DNA of 64,000 nt from VXMF01 sp965206775 (GTDB lineage: Bacteria; Acidobacteriota; Terriglobia; Bryobacterales; UBA6623). How positions within the stretch are numbered: position 1 is the first letter of the stretch; each line of letters starts with the position of its first letter. The stretch covers positions 558,001 to 622,000 of the forward strand of contig CBDBKU010000003.1 of the NCBI GenBank assembly GCA_965206775.1, written 5' to 3'. A program made the translations under genes and the position numbers. This document shows positions 15,402-24,223 of this stretch, piece after piece. The notes below the pieces were generated by a model that saw nothing but the letters and a program-made list of their open reading frames with translations, ran no database searches and was not told the origin of the DNA.

Positions 15402-16817
15402 CTATCTTGCTGTTGCCAGCGCTTGTAGGTCTTCTCGAATTGCGGCGGCCATTTCCACTTGTCCCATCGCTTCGGCCATCTCTAGGGCTCGCGTGGCGTG
15501 CTGGACCGCCAAACCTGTTTGCCCGGCGCGAAGGTGAGCGTCGGCCAAAGCGTACAGGAACCCAGGCGTCTTGTCGTCCTCGCCTTCCAAGGTCCGCCCG
15601 AAATGGGCGATTGCTTCGTCAATATCCCCATTGACAACTAGATGCCGCCCCATCTGGAAATTCGCCAAGCGGTGATTCGGCTCGTATTCGAGGGCCCGCA
15701 GGAAGTGCTCCACGGCTTCCCTCGTGCGCCCCATCTGGCTGAGCGTCGAGCCGAAGTTGAAATGCCCATCGGCCGAGAAGGGATTTATCTCGAGTGCGCG
15801 CCGAAAACTCTCGGCCGCCTCTCGTGGTCGTTTCCTCAAGGCCTGAATCATGCCCCAATTGTTGTGCAGTTCCTCGATCTCCGAGTTGAGTTCCAACGCC
15901 CGTCGGTAGTGCGATTCAGCCTGCTCGAATCGGGCTAGACGGCCCAACACAGCGACTAGGTTGACGTGCGGCTGCACGAACTCCGCATCCAACTCGATCG
16001 CCTTCTCGTACGACTCAATGGCTTCATTCGCACGGCCGTCGGACTCAAGCCGCAGGCCTTCGCTCTGATGCCAGTATTGGTCAGCCCTCATGCTCTCGAC
16101 CGCCCGAAACGCTGGGTCGTCGATCGGCGGCAGGGGACCTTCGTGGTTTCTTGACAGGGCCAAATGCCTTTGCGATGACTCTGGATCGCCCGCGTCCCGG
16201 TAAGCTAGCGCCAGCGCATAGTGCGGCGCACTGGATAGCGGCGCCAACTTGCAGGCCATTTGAAGGGCGCGAATGGCCTCCCGCGCCTCGTTTTGCCTCG
16301 AAAGGACTTGGCCGAGCCCGTAGTAGGCTGCGGGAGCACCGGGCGAAAGCCGCAGTGCGGCTTCGAACGATAGACGGCTCTCGTCCAGACGGTCGAGGGA
16401 CAGCAACACTTCCCCGAGCCGGATGGAAGCAGCAGGGTACTGCTTCAGCGTAAGCGCTCGCTGGAGAGCGTCAACGGCCGCTTCCGGATCCCCGGACTCT
16501 GCTTGACCAATCCCGAGAAAGTATGGCCACCTGAACTCATCTGCATCGAGGATTTGAGCGCGAAGAAAGCAAGCCTCCGCACTGTCGTAGAGCCTATGGG
16601 ACTGAAGCAGCATGCCCAACCGCCCGTTTGCGGACGCATCTTCGGGATTCCGCTCCAGATCTTGTAGGATCTGGCTAGCGAGGGCTCGGGACGCAACGGG
16701 AAATTCTCTTGGCTTTACGGACGGAACAGCCGGCATTTCCACGGTGCTTCCGGGGCCGCAACCGTGGAGGAGCGCCACCCCGATCAAGAGCGTCGAAACA
16801 GCCGCTCGGTGGCTCAT
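15402..16817 (-). CDS. TPR-repeat lipoprotein
   Basis: 471 residues. The N-terminus is a lipoprotein signal (LLIGVALLHGC, Cys at 20), so the protein is probably membrane-tethered in the envelope. Ten or more tetratricopeptide repeats fill residues about 50-465, with regular A-x-x-x-[YF]-x-x-A-[LI] blocks such as AIESYEKAIELD, AESHYRRALELN, AAESFRRALEIN and AVEHFLRALEYE. TPR arrays mediate protein-protein contacts. In related genomes such genes often neighbour ASPIC/UnbV proteins, but none is present here. The start is supported by TAATAT ending six bases before the ATG. Confidence 0.85.
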   Translation of the reverse strand: MSHRAAVSTLLIGVALLHGCGPGSTVEMPAVPSVKPREFPVASRALASQILQDLERNPEDASANGRLGMLLQSHRLYDSAEACFLRAQILDADEFRWPYFLGIGQAESGDPEAAVDALQRALTLKQYPAASIRLGEVLLSLDRLDESRLSFEAALRLSPGAPAAYYGLGQVLSRQNEAREAIRALQMACKLAPLSSAPHYALALAYRDAGDPESSQRHLALSRNHEGPLPPIDDPAFRAVESMRADQYWHQSEGLRLESDGRANEAIESYEKAIELDAEFVQPHVNLVAVLGRLARFEQAESHYRRALELNSEIEELHNNWGMIQALRKRPREAAESFRRALEINPFSADGHFNFGSTLSQMGRTREAVEHFLRALEYEPNHRLANFQMGRHLVVNGDIDEAIAHFGRTLEGEDDKTPGFLYALADAHLRAGQTGLAVQHATRALEMAEAMGQVEMAAAIREDLQALATAR

Positions 16818-16823
16818 AGCCCC

Positions 16824-16829
16824 ATATTA
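16824..16829 (-). promoter_or_regulatory. -10-like hexamer (TAATAT) of the TPR lipoprotein gene
   Basis: TAATAT on the minus strand ends 6 bases before the ATG at 16817. Confidence 0.45.
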
Positions 16830-17447
16830 GCCGGGCGCGGCAGCCCCGGAACGGCAATCGCTGGCGGCATCGACAATCCGATTCCATCGCTCCAACGGGA
16901 ATTGCATCAGGCGGCCAACACCAAGCAAGCACGACTCGGACGAACCCGCGAACGCTTCGGTCCGACGCTGGCAGGCGAACATCCAGCCGTAGGCCGGGTT
17001 CTGGATGGAGCGCACGAAGCGCTCCGAAGCCGGCTGTTGGCGGCAGGTCCGCGGGGCAGCCGATTCAGACTCAAGCGACCTCGTAGGCAACAAGAGGCGC
17101 GGGCGCACTTTGGCAAATAGCCACAGTTCGATGGCAGCCGTCGCCAGTGGCTCGAGGATCGTTGACGGGAAGCAGAATTCGGTCAGCGATTCCGCCTTTC
17201 GACCGGCGGGAAACAGGACGCGGCAAGGATTCGGCAAGGATCACATTGCGCCGGTCATGACGCTCTACACGGGCAAGCATGCGGCGCACAGCGGAATGAT
17301 AGCCATCGAGTGCGCGGCGATCCGGCACGAACTACCTGCCGAGGCTCCGGGCAAATGGGACTACCTCCACGCGAGCAATTGGTGCTAGGTGCCGGACCGT
17401 TGGGGCCCGCTGTGAACCTGGGAGTGGCCATTTCTCTGGCAACTGCG
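16830..17447. other. Intergenic stretch without recognisable gene
   Basis: About 620 bases between the divergent TPR and TonB-receptor genes. Frames of 60-136 codons occur on both strands but show no domain or family resemblance. A decayed gene is possible and cannot be shown by eye. Confidence 0.35.
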
Positions 17448-17476
17448 TTGACAAACGAAGACGTATGGTCTATACC
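17448..17476 (+). promoter_or_regulatory. Sigma-70-type promoter of the TonB-dependent receptor
   Basis: TTGACA at 17448-17453, a 17-base spacer, and TATACC at 17471-17476. The -35 is a perfect consensus. Transcription would start near 17483, giving a leader of about 74 bases, in contrast to the leaderless-looking genes. Confidence 0.6.
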
Positions 17477-17556
17477 AAGCACGAGTCAAGACAGTGCTTG
17501 TGTCCGATTTGGCAACAAGGGGGCCTCATTCTCGCAAGGGGCCAGGGAGAACGAAG

Positions 17557-20500
17557 ATGCTACGAGCGATCATGTTGCAACTCCGATTCGCCACCGTATT
17601 GGTGTGCTTGCAGGGCGGTCTCTTCGGCCAAATAGAGTCCGCGCGAATCATCGGCAATGTGACCGACCAGTCCGGGGCGATTATACCGGGGGTAGCGGTC
17701 ACAATCACGAACGTCGATACCAACCTCAGCTACCAGACCGAAACGAACGCCGCAGGTCGGTATGAGTCCGTTCCCCTGCGCATCGGCCCCTATCGGGTAT
17801 CCGCCGAGCAGTCCGGCTTCAGGCGGGTGGTCCGTGACGGGATTATTCTGCAGATCCAGGAAAGCGCGGAGATCAATCTCGTCCTGGAGGTCGGAGTCGT
17901 CGCCGAAGCGGTCTCCGTCACCGCCGACGCGCCTCTGCTGGTGACGACGGAAGCCGCGCAGGGACAAGTGATTGACAACCAGAAGATCGTGGACCTGCCG
18001 CTGAACGGCCGAGACTACATCCAGCTGGCGCTGCTCTCGGCGGGGGCGGTCCAACCGCACCCCGGCGCCCGTTTCGGGGGTTTCAGCTCCGGCGGCGTGC
18101 GCGCCGGGCAAAACAACTACATCCTTGACGGCATCGACAACAACAACATGCAGAACGCGGCACAGGGCCGGCAGGCAGAAACTGTGAAGCCGTCCATCGA
18201 CGCAATTCAAGAGTTCAAGGTGTCCACCAACGGCTTTTCCGCCGAATACGGGCGGGCGGCAGGAGCCGTGGTGAATGTGAGCATCAAATCGGGGACAAAC
18301 GAACTGCACGGCACCGCCTACGAATTCCTGCGCAACGAGAAGCTGGACGCGAAGAACTTCTTTGATTCGCCTACGGCTCCGAGACCGCCCTTCAAGCGAA
18401 ACCAGTACGGCTTTTCACTGGGTGGCCCGATCGTCAAGAGCAAGACGTTTGCTTTCGGGGACTACGAGGGAGGCAGGGTTCGCGAGTCTCGCACGGTGAC
18501 GAGCACAATCCCCACGCCCGATTTGCTTGGAGGCGACTTTTCCTCCCTGCTGCCGGGCACGAGGGTTTATGACCCCGCTACCTACGATGAAACCACCGGC
18601 CAGCGACAGCAGTTTCCGGGCAACGTCGTTCCAGCCTCTCGATTTGATCCCATTGGCGCTGAGCTGGCGACATTCTATCCGGCGACGAACCTGCCCGGCT
18701 TGAGGAGGAACTTCCTGTACAATCCCGCCGATTCGGAAGACCTGAACCGCTGGGATACCAGAATCGACCACAACCTCGGACCCAGCGACACACTTTTTGC
18801 CAGATACAGCTGGCAGCGTCTATTTGCACCCGCATCGCCCAACCTGCCGGCACCCGCATTCGGCGGCGGGGCAAACGCCAGCGACTTCGGCCACAACGGC
18901 CGCAACATTGCCTTGGGGTGGAATCATATTATCTCGCCCACGTTGATCCTGTCGACGAAAGCCGGTTGGAACAAGATCTTCACGCGTCGCGAACCAGCCC
19001 TTACTGATGACAGAAACGTGAATGCAGACCTGGGCCTGAAGGGAGTCAATACGGTCATCCCCGGGATGGCGCAGTTCAGCATGGCGGGCTTCAGCAATCT
19101 CGGTATCGGCCCTTTCAACCCCAACCACATCGGTTCCAGGAATTGGCAAGTGAACAGTGACATCACCTGGATCCATGACAAGCACAGTGTGAAGTTCGGG
19201 TTCAATTTTCAGCGCTTGTGGCGCTTTCTGTTCAACCCGCGCCAATCAATCGGCGTTTTCACCTTCGACGGAGGCTTCACGCGCAACACCGAGACTGTCC
19301 GGGAAGGAAATTCCGCAGCCGATTTGCTACTCGGTACCGCCTCGGCAGCGCAAATCTCGAACACAGCGACGATGGACGAGCGTGCGCCCTACTACGACCT
19401 CTATATCCAGGACCAATGGCGCGTAACGAACAAGCTGACCCTGAATCTAGGGCTGCGGTACGAACTGCATATGCCCTGGGAGGACATTAATCAACACAAG
19501 CTCAACGTGGATTTCGCCGACATTGCAAATCCCAAGCTGATTTTGGCCCAGGCAACAGGCTCGCGCTTTGAGCGGGCGTTGGTCCATACCGATGGGAACA
19601 ATTTCGGCCCACGCTTCGGCTTGGCGTATCGGGCCACCGAAAGGACGGTCTTGCGGGGCGGCTACGGCGTGTACTACGGCAACATCATCTTTCAAGGAGT
19701 GCTCGCCCTGAACCCGCCGTTTCACTATCGGGCGAATATTTCCACGGATCGAATCAACCCCACCATTCGACTCGTAGATGGGCTGGAGCCGGGTCTCGCA
19801 ACTCCCGCAAATGCACGCAACATCGCAATCTCCTCGCAGGAATTTGGTGGCCATCTGCCCTATGCTCAGCAATGGAACTTCAACATTCAGAATCAGCTAC
19901 CGGGCGACATGCTGTGGGAAGTGGGGTACTTTGCGAACACTCTGCACAAGGAAGCGCGTCGAACTCAGGGAAACTGGGCGTTGCCGGGACCCGGAAACGT
20001 GAATCGGCGACGGCGCTACACGTCGATCTTCGTTCCCGGTGATGACGTCGTCATCGGACCGTTAGCAGGATGGGGCGTTCTGGAACGCAGTGCCAACGCG
20101 AACTATCACTCCTTCCAAACGAAGGTCGAGAAGCGCTTGTCGCATGGACTGAGCTTCTTGACGTCCTATATCTGGTCCAAGGCCATCAATGATGGACGCG
20201 GAGCAGCCGACTCGGGTGGGAACGGTAGGCTTGAACCTCAGAATCCACGCAACCTGCGGGCCGAGCGGGGCCTGGCGGACGAGCACATCGCCCACCGTTT
20301 CGTTGGCAGCTATGTCTACGAGCTACCATTCGGCCGCGGCAAGAAATTCATGGCGGATGCGCCTTCGGCCATCAACGGAGTCCTTGGCGGCTGGGTAGTT
20401 GCCGGTATCACAACCGTATCTAGCGGCAGAGTGGTGAATCTGACGGTGAGGGGCAATCCCTCGAACTCCGGTGACCCGAATCGCCCGAACGTCTTGCGTG

Positions 20501-20823
20501 ATTGGCGCCTTGATGGAAGCCAGCGGACACTCGACGGGTGGTTCGACACCGAGGCCTTTGAACCGAACGCTCGATTTGCATACGGCAATGCCGCCCGGAA
20601 TTTGATCTTGGGGCCCGGACAGGTTAACTTTGATTTTTCGGTATACAAGAACTTTCCGATTAGCGAACGCGTGCGGATCCAGTTCCGGTTCGAGGCGTTC
20701 AACTTCTTCAATACGCCAGCCTTCGGGGTTCCGAACGTTCAGGTCGGAAACAACAACTTCGGCTTGATCAGTGGCGCCGGGCGTCCGAGAAACCTGCAAT
20801 TCGGACTCAAGGTAATTTTCTGA
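17557..20823 (+). CDS. Oar-like TonB-dependent receptor with carboxypeptidase-regulatory N-terminal domain
   Basis: 1088 residues from the ATG at 17557, which has GGGAGA upstream and starts a signal peptide ending G-L-F-G-Q. Residues about 28-110 form a Cna/carboxypeptidase-regulatory-like domain (ARIIGNVTDQSGAIIPGVAVTITN). A plug follows (about 120-240: QGQVIDNQKIVDLPLNGRDY and NYILDGIDNNN). The remainder is a 22-strand-type outer-membrane barrel with aromatic-rich strands and a terminal Phe (FGLKVIF). This architecture is the Oar-like family greatly expanded in Acidobacteriota. It imports or binds large substrates across the outer membrane with TonB energy; the ligand is unknown. No SusD-like partner or regulator is adjacent. 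Confidence 0.9.
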   Translation: MLRAIMLQLRFATVLVCLQGGLFGQIESARIIGNVTDQSGAIIPGVAVTITNVDTNLSYQTETNAAGRYESVPLRIGPYRVSAEQSGFRRVVRDGIILQIQESAEINLVLEVGVVAEAVSVTADAPLLVTTEAAQGQVIDNQKIVDLPLNGRDYIQLALLSAGAVQPHPGARFGGFSSGGVRAGQNNYILDGIDNNNMQNAAQGRQAETVKPSIDAIQEFKVSTNGFSAEYGRAAGAVVNVSIKSGTNELHGTAYEFLRNEKLDAKNFFDSPTAPRPPFKRNQYGFSLGGPIVKSKTFAFGDYEGGRVRESRTVTSTIPTPDLLGGDFSSLLPGTRVYDPATYDETTGQRQQFPGNVVPASRFDPIGAELATFYPATNLPGLRRNFLYNPADSEDLNRWDTRIDHNLGPSDTLFARYSWQRLFAPASPNLPAPAFGGGANASDFGHNGRNIALGWNHIISPTLILSTKAGWNKIFTRREPALTDDRNVNADLGLKGVNTVIPGMAQFSMAGFSNLGIGPFNPNHIGSRNWQVNSDITWIHDKHSVKFGFNFQRLWRFLFNPRQSIGVFTFDGGFTRNTETVREGNSAADLLLGTASAAQISNTATMDERAPYYDLYIQDQWRVTNKLTLNLGLRYELHMPWEDINQHKLNVDFADIANPKLILAQATGSRFERALVHTDGNNFGPRFGLAYRATERTVLRGGYGVYYGNIIFQGVLALNPPFHYRANISTDRINPTIRLVDGLEPGLATPANARNIAISSQEFGGHLPYAQQWNFNIQNQLPGDMLWEVGYFANTLHKEARRTQGNWALPGPGNVNRRRRYTSIFVPGDDVVIGPLAGWGVLERSANANYHSFQTKVEKRLSHGLSFLTSYIWSKAINDGRGAADSGGNGRLEPQNPRNLRAERGLADEHIAHRFVGSYVYELPFGRGKKFMADAPSAINGVLGGWVVAGITTVSSGRVVNLTVRGNPSNSGDPNRPNVLRDWRLDGSQRTLDGWFDTEAFEPNARFAYGNAARNLILGPGQVNFDFSVYKNFPISERVRIQFRFEAFNFFNTPAFGVPNVQVGNNNFGLISGAGRPRNLQFGLKVIF

Positions 20824-21616
20824 TGCAAGGCGGGGACGTACTGGGAACGTTATTCATGCCCGATCCCTAAGCTATGGGAGGCCACGGCAACGTGGGAGTT
20901 TCTAGATCCTTTGGTCGGGCGGCAGCGCGAACTGGAGTGCGCGAGCGAAACAGCCAGCACGCATCCAGGAATCCGTATATTTCAAGGACCGCAAAGAAAT
21001 GCACGGCCCGTCGCTGGGTAGGCTAAAGGCTGCGGGACCTCAAAGAGTTCCCAAGGGCTGTGCAGCGCGATATCGGCCAAGTTCTCAACGCCGCCCATAG
21101 CTAGCAGTCATTTGTGCCATTGGAAGCATTGAGTCCAGGGCGACCGGATCCCGATCGGTGACGACAGCGTTGCTTTGCTGCTGCGGTCCGTCTCCCCTGC
21201 AGCCGGTTGCTGTCTCCCGCGGGATGCGACCTGGACCGGCCGGCTGTTCCGTGACTCGTCAACAAGCATGATGCGCCTGATCATCGGCCTCGACGAGCCC
21301 AAGCAATCCCATCCAACTTGGTAGCTGGGAATGCACGCCCAGTCCTAGCGCATCGAGACGGCTCCTCCACCCCGTCCTCGTGCATTGGTCCGATTTCGAA
21401 ACAACCGGCCGGATCGGGACACAGGCCAGCCCGGGCCGAGCGATTCCCGGCCTGGGCTCCACCTCCTGGTAGCGAGGAGCCCGTCGAATCGCCGCTCGCA
21501 TAGCGAGAGGCGGATGAAGCAACGCCCGAGGTTCTTCGGGAAGAGCGATCGTCGAGCGGCTCGCGTCAGCAGCCGGTCCGCACGTCGCGCCCGGTTTCGC
21601 TTCTCGGGCAGGCTGC
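20824..21616. other. Intergenic stretch without recognisable gene
   Basis: About 790 bases, the longest gene-free part of the window. Short frames on both strands match nothing I recognise. I looked for RNase P RNA, SRP RNA, tmRNA and tRNA signatures and saw none. It could hold degraded genes or unknown RNAs. Confidence 0.4.
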
Positions 21617-21622
21617 TATATT
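21617..21622 (+). promoter_or_regulatory. -10-like hexamer (TATATT) of der
   Basis: TATATT ends exactly 6 bases before the ATG at 21629, and no Shine-Dalgarno sequence fits in between. Confidence 0.5.
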
Positions 21623-21628
21623 CCGATT

Positions 21629-22951
21629 ATGGAGACCGCCGGGCCTCCGCAACTCGTTATCGTCGGACGCCAGAACGTAGGCAAGTCCACCCTCTTCAAT
21701 CGAATTACCGCATCGCGTCGGTCAATCGTCGGCGATTTGCCGGGAATGACCCGCGACCGCATCCGGCTGCCCGCCACGTGGCAGGGCAAGCCGTTCGAGG
21801 TAACCGACACGGGAGGCATGACTTTCTTCGTCAAAGAAGGCATTTCTGCCTTGGTGGGGGAGCAAGTCATCTCTGCTATCGAGTTGGCGGACCATGTGAT
21901 ATTCGTCGTCGACGGCCGGAGCGAACTCACGCCGACCGATCGCGAGATGGCAGGGCTCCTGCACCGTAGTGGCCGGGAGGTCAGCCTGGCCGTCAACAAG
22001 TGCGACACGCCCACCCTGGATTCCTTGACTGATTCGTTCGGAGAGCTGGGCTTCGGATCTGTCTTCGCCGTCTCGGCCGAGCACGGGCGCGGAATCGACA
22101 AGCTGCTGAACGAAGCCACTCGAAGCTTCGCCGCTGACAGCGAATCGGAAGAGAGCGGCGAGCGGCGGCCGATCCGCGTCGCGATCCTCGGCCGTCCCAA
22201 CGTTGGCAAGTCGACGCTGCTGAACCGCATCACGGGCGAGCAATTCTCCATCGTGTCGTCCGTGCCCGGCACAACACGCGACGCGGTCGACGCGATCGTC
22301 GAGCATCGCGGCCAGAAATTCGTCTTCGTCGACACGGCAGGCATCCGTCGCAAGGGCAAGACACGCGAAATGGCCGAGAAGCTGAGCGTTGTCATGGCGC
22401 AGCGTCACCTGCGCATGACCGACGTCGCCCTGCTCCTCGTGGACCCGCGGGAGGGCGTGACGGCTCAGGACACTCACATCGCAGGCTACGCGCACGAGGC
22501 GGGCAAGGCATGCATCGTTGTAGCGAACAAGTGGGACCTGGCCGAGCAGGGTCAGTCCGAATTCCGACGCCATGTCCGAGAGCAGCTTAAGATGCTCAAG
22601 TACGCTCCCGTCGCGTTCGTGTCCGCTCAGACTGGGTTGCGCGTGGCGAGCCTCTTCCCGCTCGTCAAGAAGGCTGACAGCGCCGCGAGGCGCCGCATTC
22701 CCACGGCGGAACTCAACCGGTTCCTCGGGGAACTCGACATGGAACGCGTCACCGTGCCCGGCCCTCGCAAGCCGAAGCTTTCGTACGTGACACAGGTCAG
22801 CACCCGTCCGCCGACGTTCCTATTCTTCAGCAGCCACAAGGCTCCGTTCCACTTCGGCTTGGAACGCTACCTCATCAACCAGCTCCGAGCTAGCTTCAGA
22901 TTCGAGGGCACGCCCATCGTAGTGCGATCCCGGGCCCGCCGACGCCACTGA
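21629..22951 (+). CDS. der: Ribosome-biogenesis GTPase Der (EngA)
   Basis: 440 residues, the normal length, with the tandem GTPase layout unique to Der. The first G domain has GRQNVGKST near residue 13, DTGG near 59 and NKCD near 123. The second has GRPNVGKST near 190, DTAG near 237 and NKWD near 303. A C-terminal KH-like domain follows (about 355-440), ending in a basic RSRARRRH tail. Der acts in the cytoplasm in assembly of the 50S ribosomal subunit and is essential in most bacteria. Confidence 0.97.
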   Translation: METAGPPQLVIVGRQNVGKSTLFNRITASRRSIVGDLPGMTRDRIRLPATWQGKPFEVTDTGGMTFFVKEGISALVGEQVISAIELADHVIFVVDGRSELTPTDREMAGLLHRSGREVSLAVNKCDTPTLDSLTDSFGELGFGSVFAVSAEHGRGIDKLLNEATRSFAADSESEESGERRPIRVAILGRPNVGKSTLLNRITGEQFSIVSSVPGTTRDAVDAIVEHRGQKFVFVDTAGIRRKGKTREMAEKLSVVMAQRHLRMTDVALLLVDPREGVTAQDTHIAGYAHEAGKACIVVANKWDLAEQGQSEFRRHVREQLKMLKYAPVAFVSAQTGLRVASLFPLVKKADSAARRRIPTAELNRFLGELDMERVTVPGPRKPKLSYVTQVSTRPPTFLFFSSHKAPFHFGLERYLINQLRASFRFEGTPIVVRSRARRRH

Positions 22952-22965
22952 CGGGCTTGAGCCCG
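22952..22965. terminator. Possible bidirectional hairpin after der
   Basis: Arms cgggc and gcccg around ttga overlap the end of der, between it and the convergent MerR gene. No T-run follows, so only a weak claim. Confidence 0.25.
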
Positions 22966-23000
22966 GCTCGTTGCATTGACCGGGTACCGGCAAAGGTGCT

Positions 23001-23477
23001 TCAGGACGCTTTCGAGACTCGGCGACGCCCCATGCTCGTCGTCTCGCTCTGTACGGGCTTCCGGCGCGTCCGGCGAGGCTCCAGCTGCCGTATGAGATCG
23101 GAGATGCAAAGGGCGATGATCGGCAGGTCCGATTCCTTGAGAATTTCGACAATCTGCTGCGCCGAAGTCTCCACGTGAACCAACTCGCCGTCGGTCAGGA
23201 GAATCACGTCCTCCCCCTCCCGATGCAGATCAATGAAATGCCCGCCCTTCTCCTCGCTCAGATGCCCAAGCACGCGGCGGATCTTTTGAAGGGACATTCC
23301 CTTCCTGCGCAGGCCCATGATCAGCGAGACTTGCAAGACCTCGACGGCGTTGTACAAGCGTCGATGGCCTATCTGCATCGGGGTGACAACGCCTTGCTCG
23401 TCCCACCACTGGAGCTGGCGAAGACTCGCGCCCGTAAGCGTCGTCACGTCCAAGCTGCTATAGGCCGGTTCCGGCAT
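23001..23477 (-). CDS. MerR-family transcriptional regulator
   Basis: 158 residues from the ATG at 23477. GTG starts at 23501 or 23540 are also possible and would add 8 or 21 residues. A winged helix-turn-helix of MerR type fills residues about 5-70: SSLDVTTLTGASLRQLQWWDEQGVV, then RRLYNAVEVLQVSLIMGLRRKGMSLQKIRRVL. The C-terminal part (about 75-140) lacks the paired cysteines of metal-sensing MerR proteins and has an alternating strand/helix pattern, so the effector is unknown. A 12-base palindrome lies 47 bases before the ATG and may be its own operator. It is downstream of thiS on the same strand, with der convergent. Confidence 0.8.
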   Translation of the reverse strand: MPEPAYSSLDVTTLTGASLRQLQWWDEQGVVTPMQIGHRRLYNAVEVLQVSLIMGLRRKGMSLQKIRRVLGHLSEEKGGHFIDLHREGEDVILLTDGELVHVETSAQQIVEILKESDLPIIALCISDLIRQLEPRRTRRKPVQSETTSMGRRRVSKAS

Positions 23478-23523
23478 GGAGATTTCATTACGGTCATTCA
23501 CTTCGATCACACCCTCCCAACCT

Positions 23524-23535
23524 GCAAGCGCTTGC
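23524..23535. promoter_or_regulatory. Palindrome GCAAGCGCTTGC upstream of the MerR gene
   Basis: A perfect 12-base inverted repeat close to the likely transcription start of the MerR gene; a TAGGCT hexamer sits just upstream on the minus strand. MerR proteins bind dyad operators between -10 and -35 or near +1, so autoregulation is plausible. Confidence 0.3.
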
Positions 23536-23596
23536 GTCACACCAAGCCTAGCGCGCAGGCGTCGCTAGTGCCGACACAATTTCCCAAATTTCGCAT

Positions 23597-23809
23597 CTAC
23601 CCGCCACCGACAAAATGCACCAGTTCGACCCGATCGCCGTCGCGCAGCTGGGTGCCGGGCCATTGAAGGCGACCGACGATCTCCCGATTGCGCTCGATGG
23701 CGACCGCATCCTGATCGAGACCGAGCTGCTCGATGAGCTCTCTCACCGTGATCGGCGACACCAACGCACGCCGCTCTCCATTGAGTGTGATCAACACCGC
23801 GTCGGTCAT
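23597..23809 (-). CDS. thiS: Sulfur carrier protein ThiS (MoaD/ThiS family)
   Basis: 70 residues from the ATG at 23809; ThiS proteins are about 66. The ubiquitin-like fold is readable: ITLNGERR near the start, TVRELIEQLGLDQDAVAIERNREIV in the middle, GDRVELVHFVGGG at the end. The C-terminal Gly-Gly is the site of thiocarboxylate formation in thiazole synthesis. No thiG, thiF or thiH is next to it, and no thiamine riboswitch is visible. A related sulfur-carrier role (MoaD-like) cannot be excluded, but NGE and VAIERN are ThiS-like. Confidence 0.85.
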   Translation of the reverse strand: MTDAVLITLNGERRALVSPITVRELIEQLGLDQDAVAIERNREIVGRLQWPGTQLRDGDRVELVHFVGGG

Positions 23810-23842
23810 GCCCGCTTGGCCGTGCCCGCCGAGCATCATGGC

Positions 23843-23870
23843 ATTATAGCCGAACCGAACCGGCGCGCAA
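23843..23870 (-). promoter_or_regulatory. Promoter of thiS (TTGCGC - 16 bp - TATAAT)
   Basis: On the minus strand TTGCGC (23865-23870) and a perfect TATAAT (23843-23848) are 16 bases apart. Transcription would start near 23836, giving a leader of about 27 bases before the ATG at 23809. Confidence 0.6.
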
Positions 23871-24223
23871 GCAACCTGCCAAGTTCGTTGGCTCCCGACT
23901 GGACGGCCGGTTTGGATTGGTTCGGTCGCAAGCCCGTAGTCGAGCAAAGGCGGTACAATGGTGGTCGTCGCAGACGAAGCTTTCGACACACCTCATCGCT
24001 TAGGCGCATACCTCCTTCCAGCGAAGAGATTTGAGTTCTCCGCAATCCGCTCGTCAGTCGACCCTGCGCCCATATTGGGGTATAGGGGTGGCAATGGCCT
24101 GCAGATCGTAGCAGGCTCGAGGATCGGGCTGGGGCAGCAATGAGGCAAGACGTCGACTGAGGGCGGGATTGGTGGCGACAAGCTCTGGACTGAAACTGCT
24201 GATCGCCGGAGAACGAGAGGCAA
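23871..24223. other. Intergenic region upstream of the nqr cluster
   Basis: About 350 bases between the divergent thiS and nqrA genes. A GAGAGG Shine-Dalgarno element sits before the nqrA ATG. A TATAGG-like element near 24080 may be part of the nqr promoter, without a clear -35. No gene is recognised. Confidence 0.35.

Noticed and set aside
17005..17388. 127-codon plus-strand frame before the TonB receptor
   Set aside because: No family resemblance, no ribosome-binding site, and competing frames on both strands; kept as intergenic.
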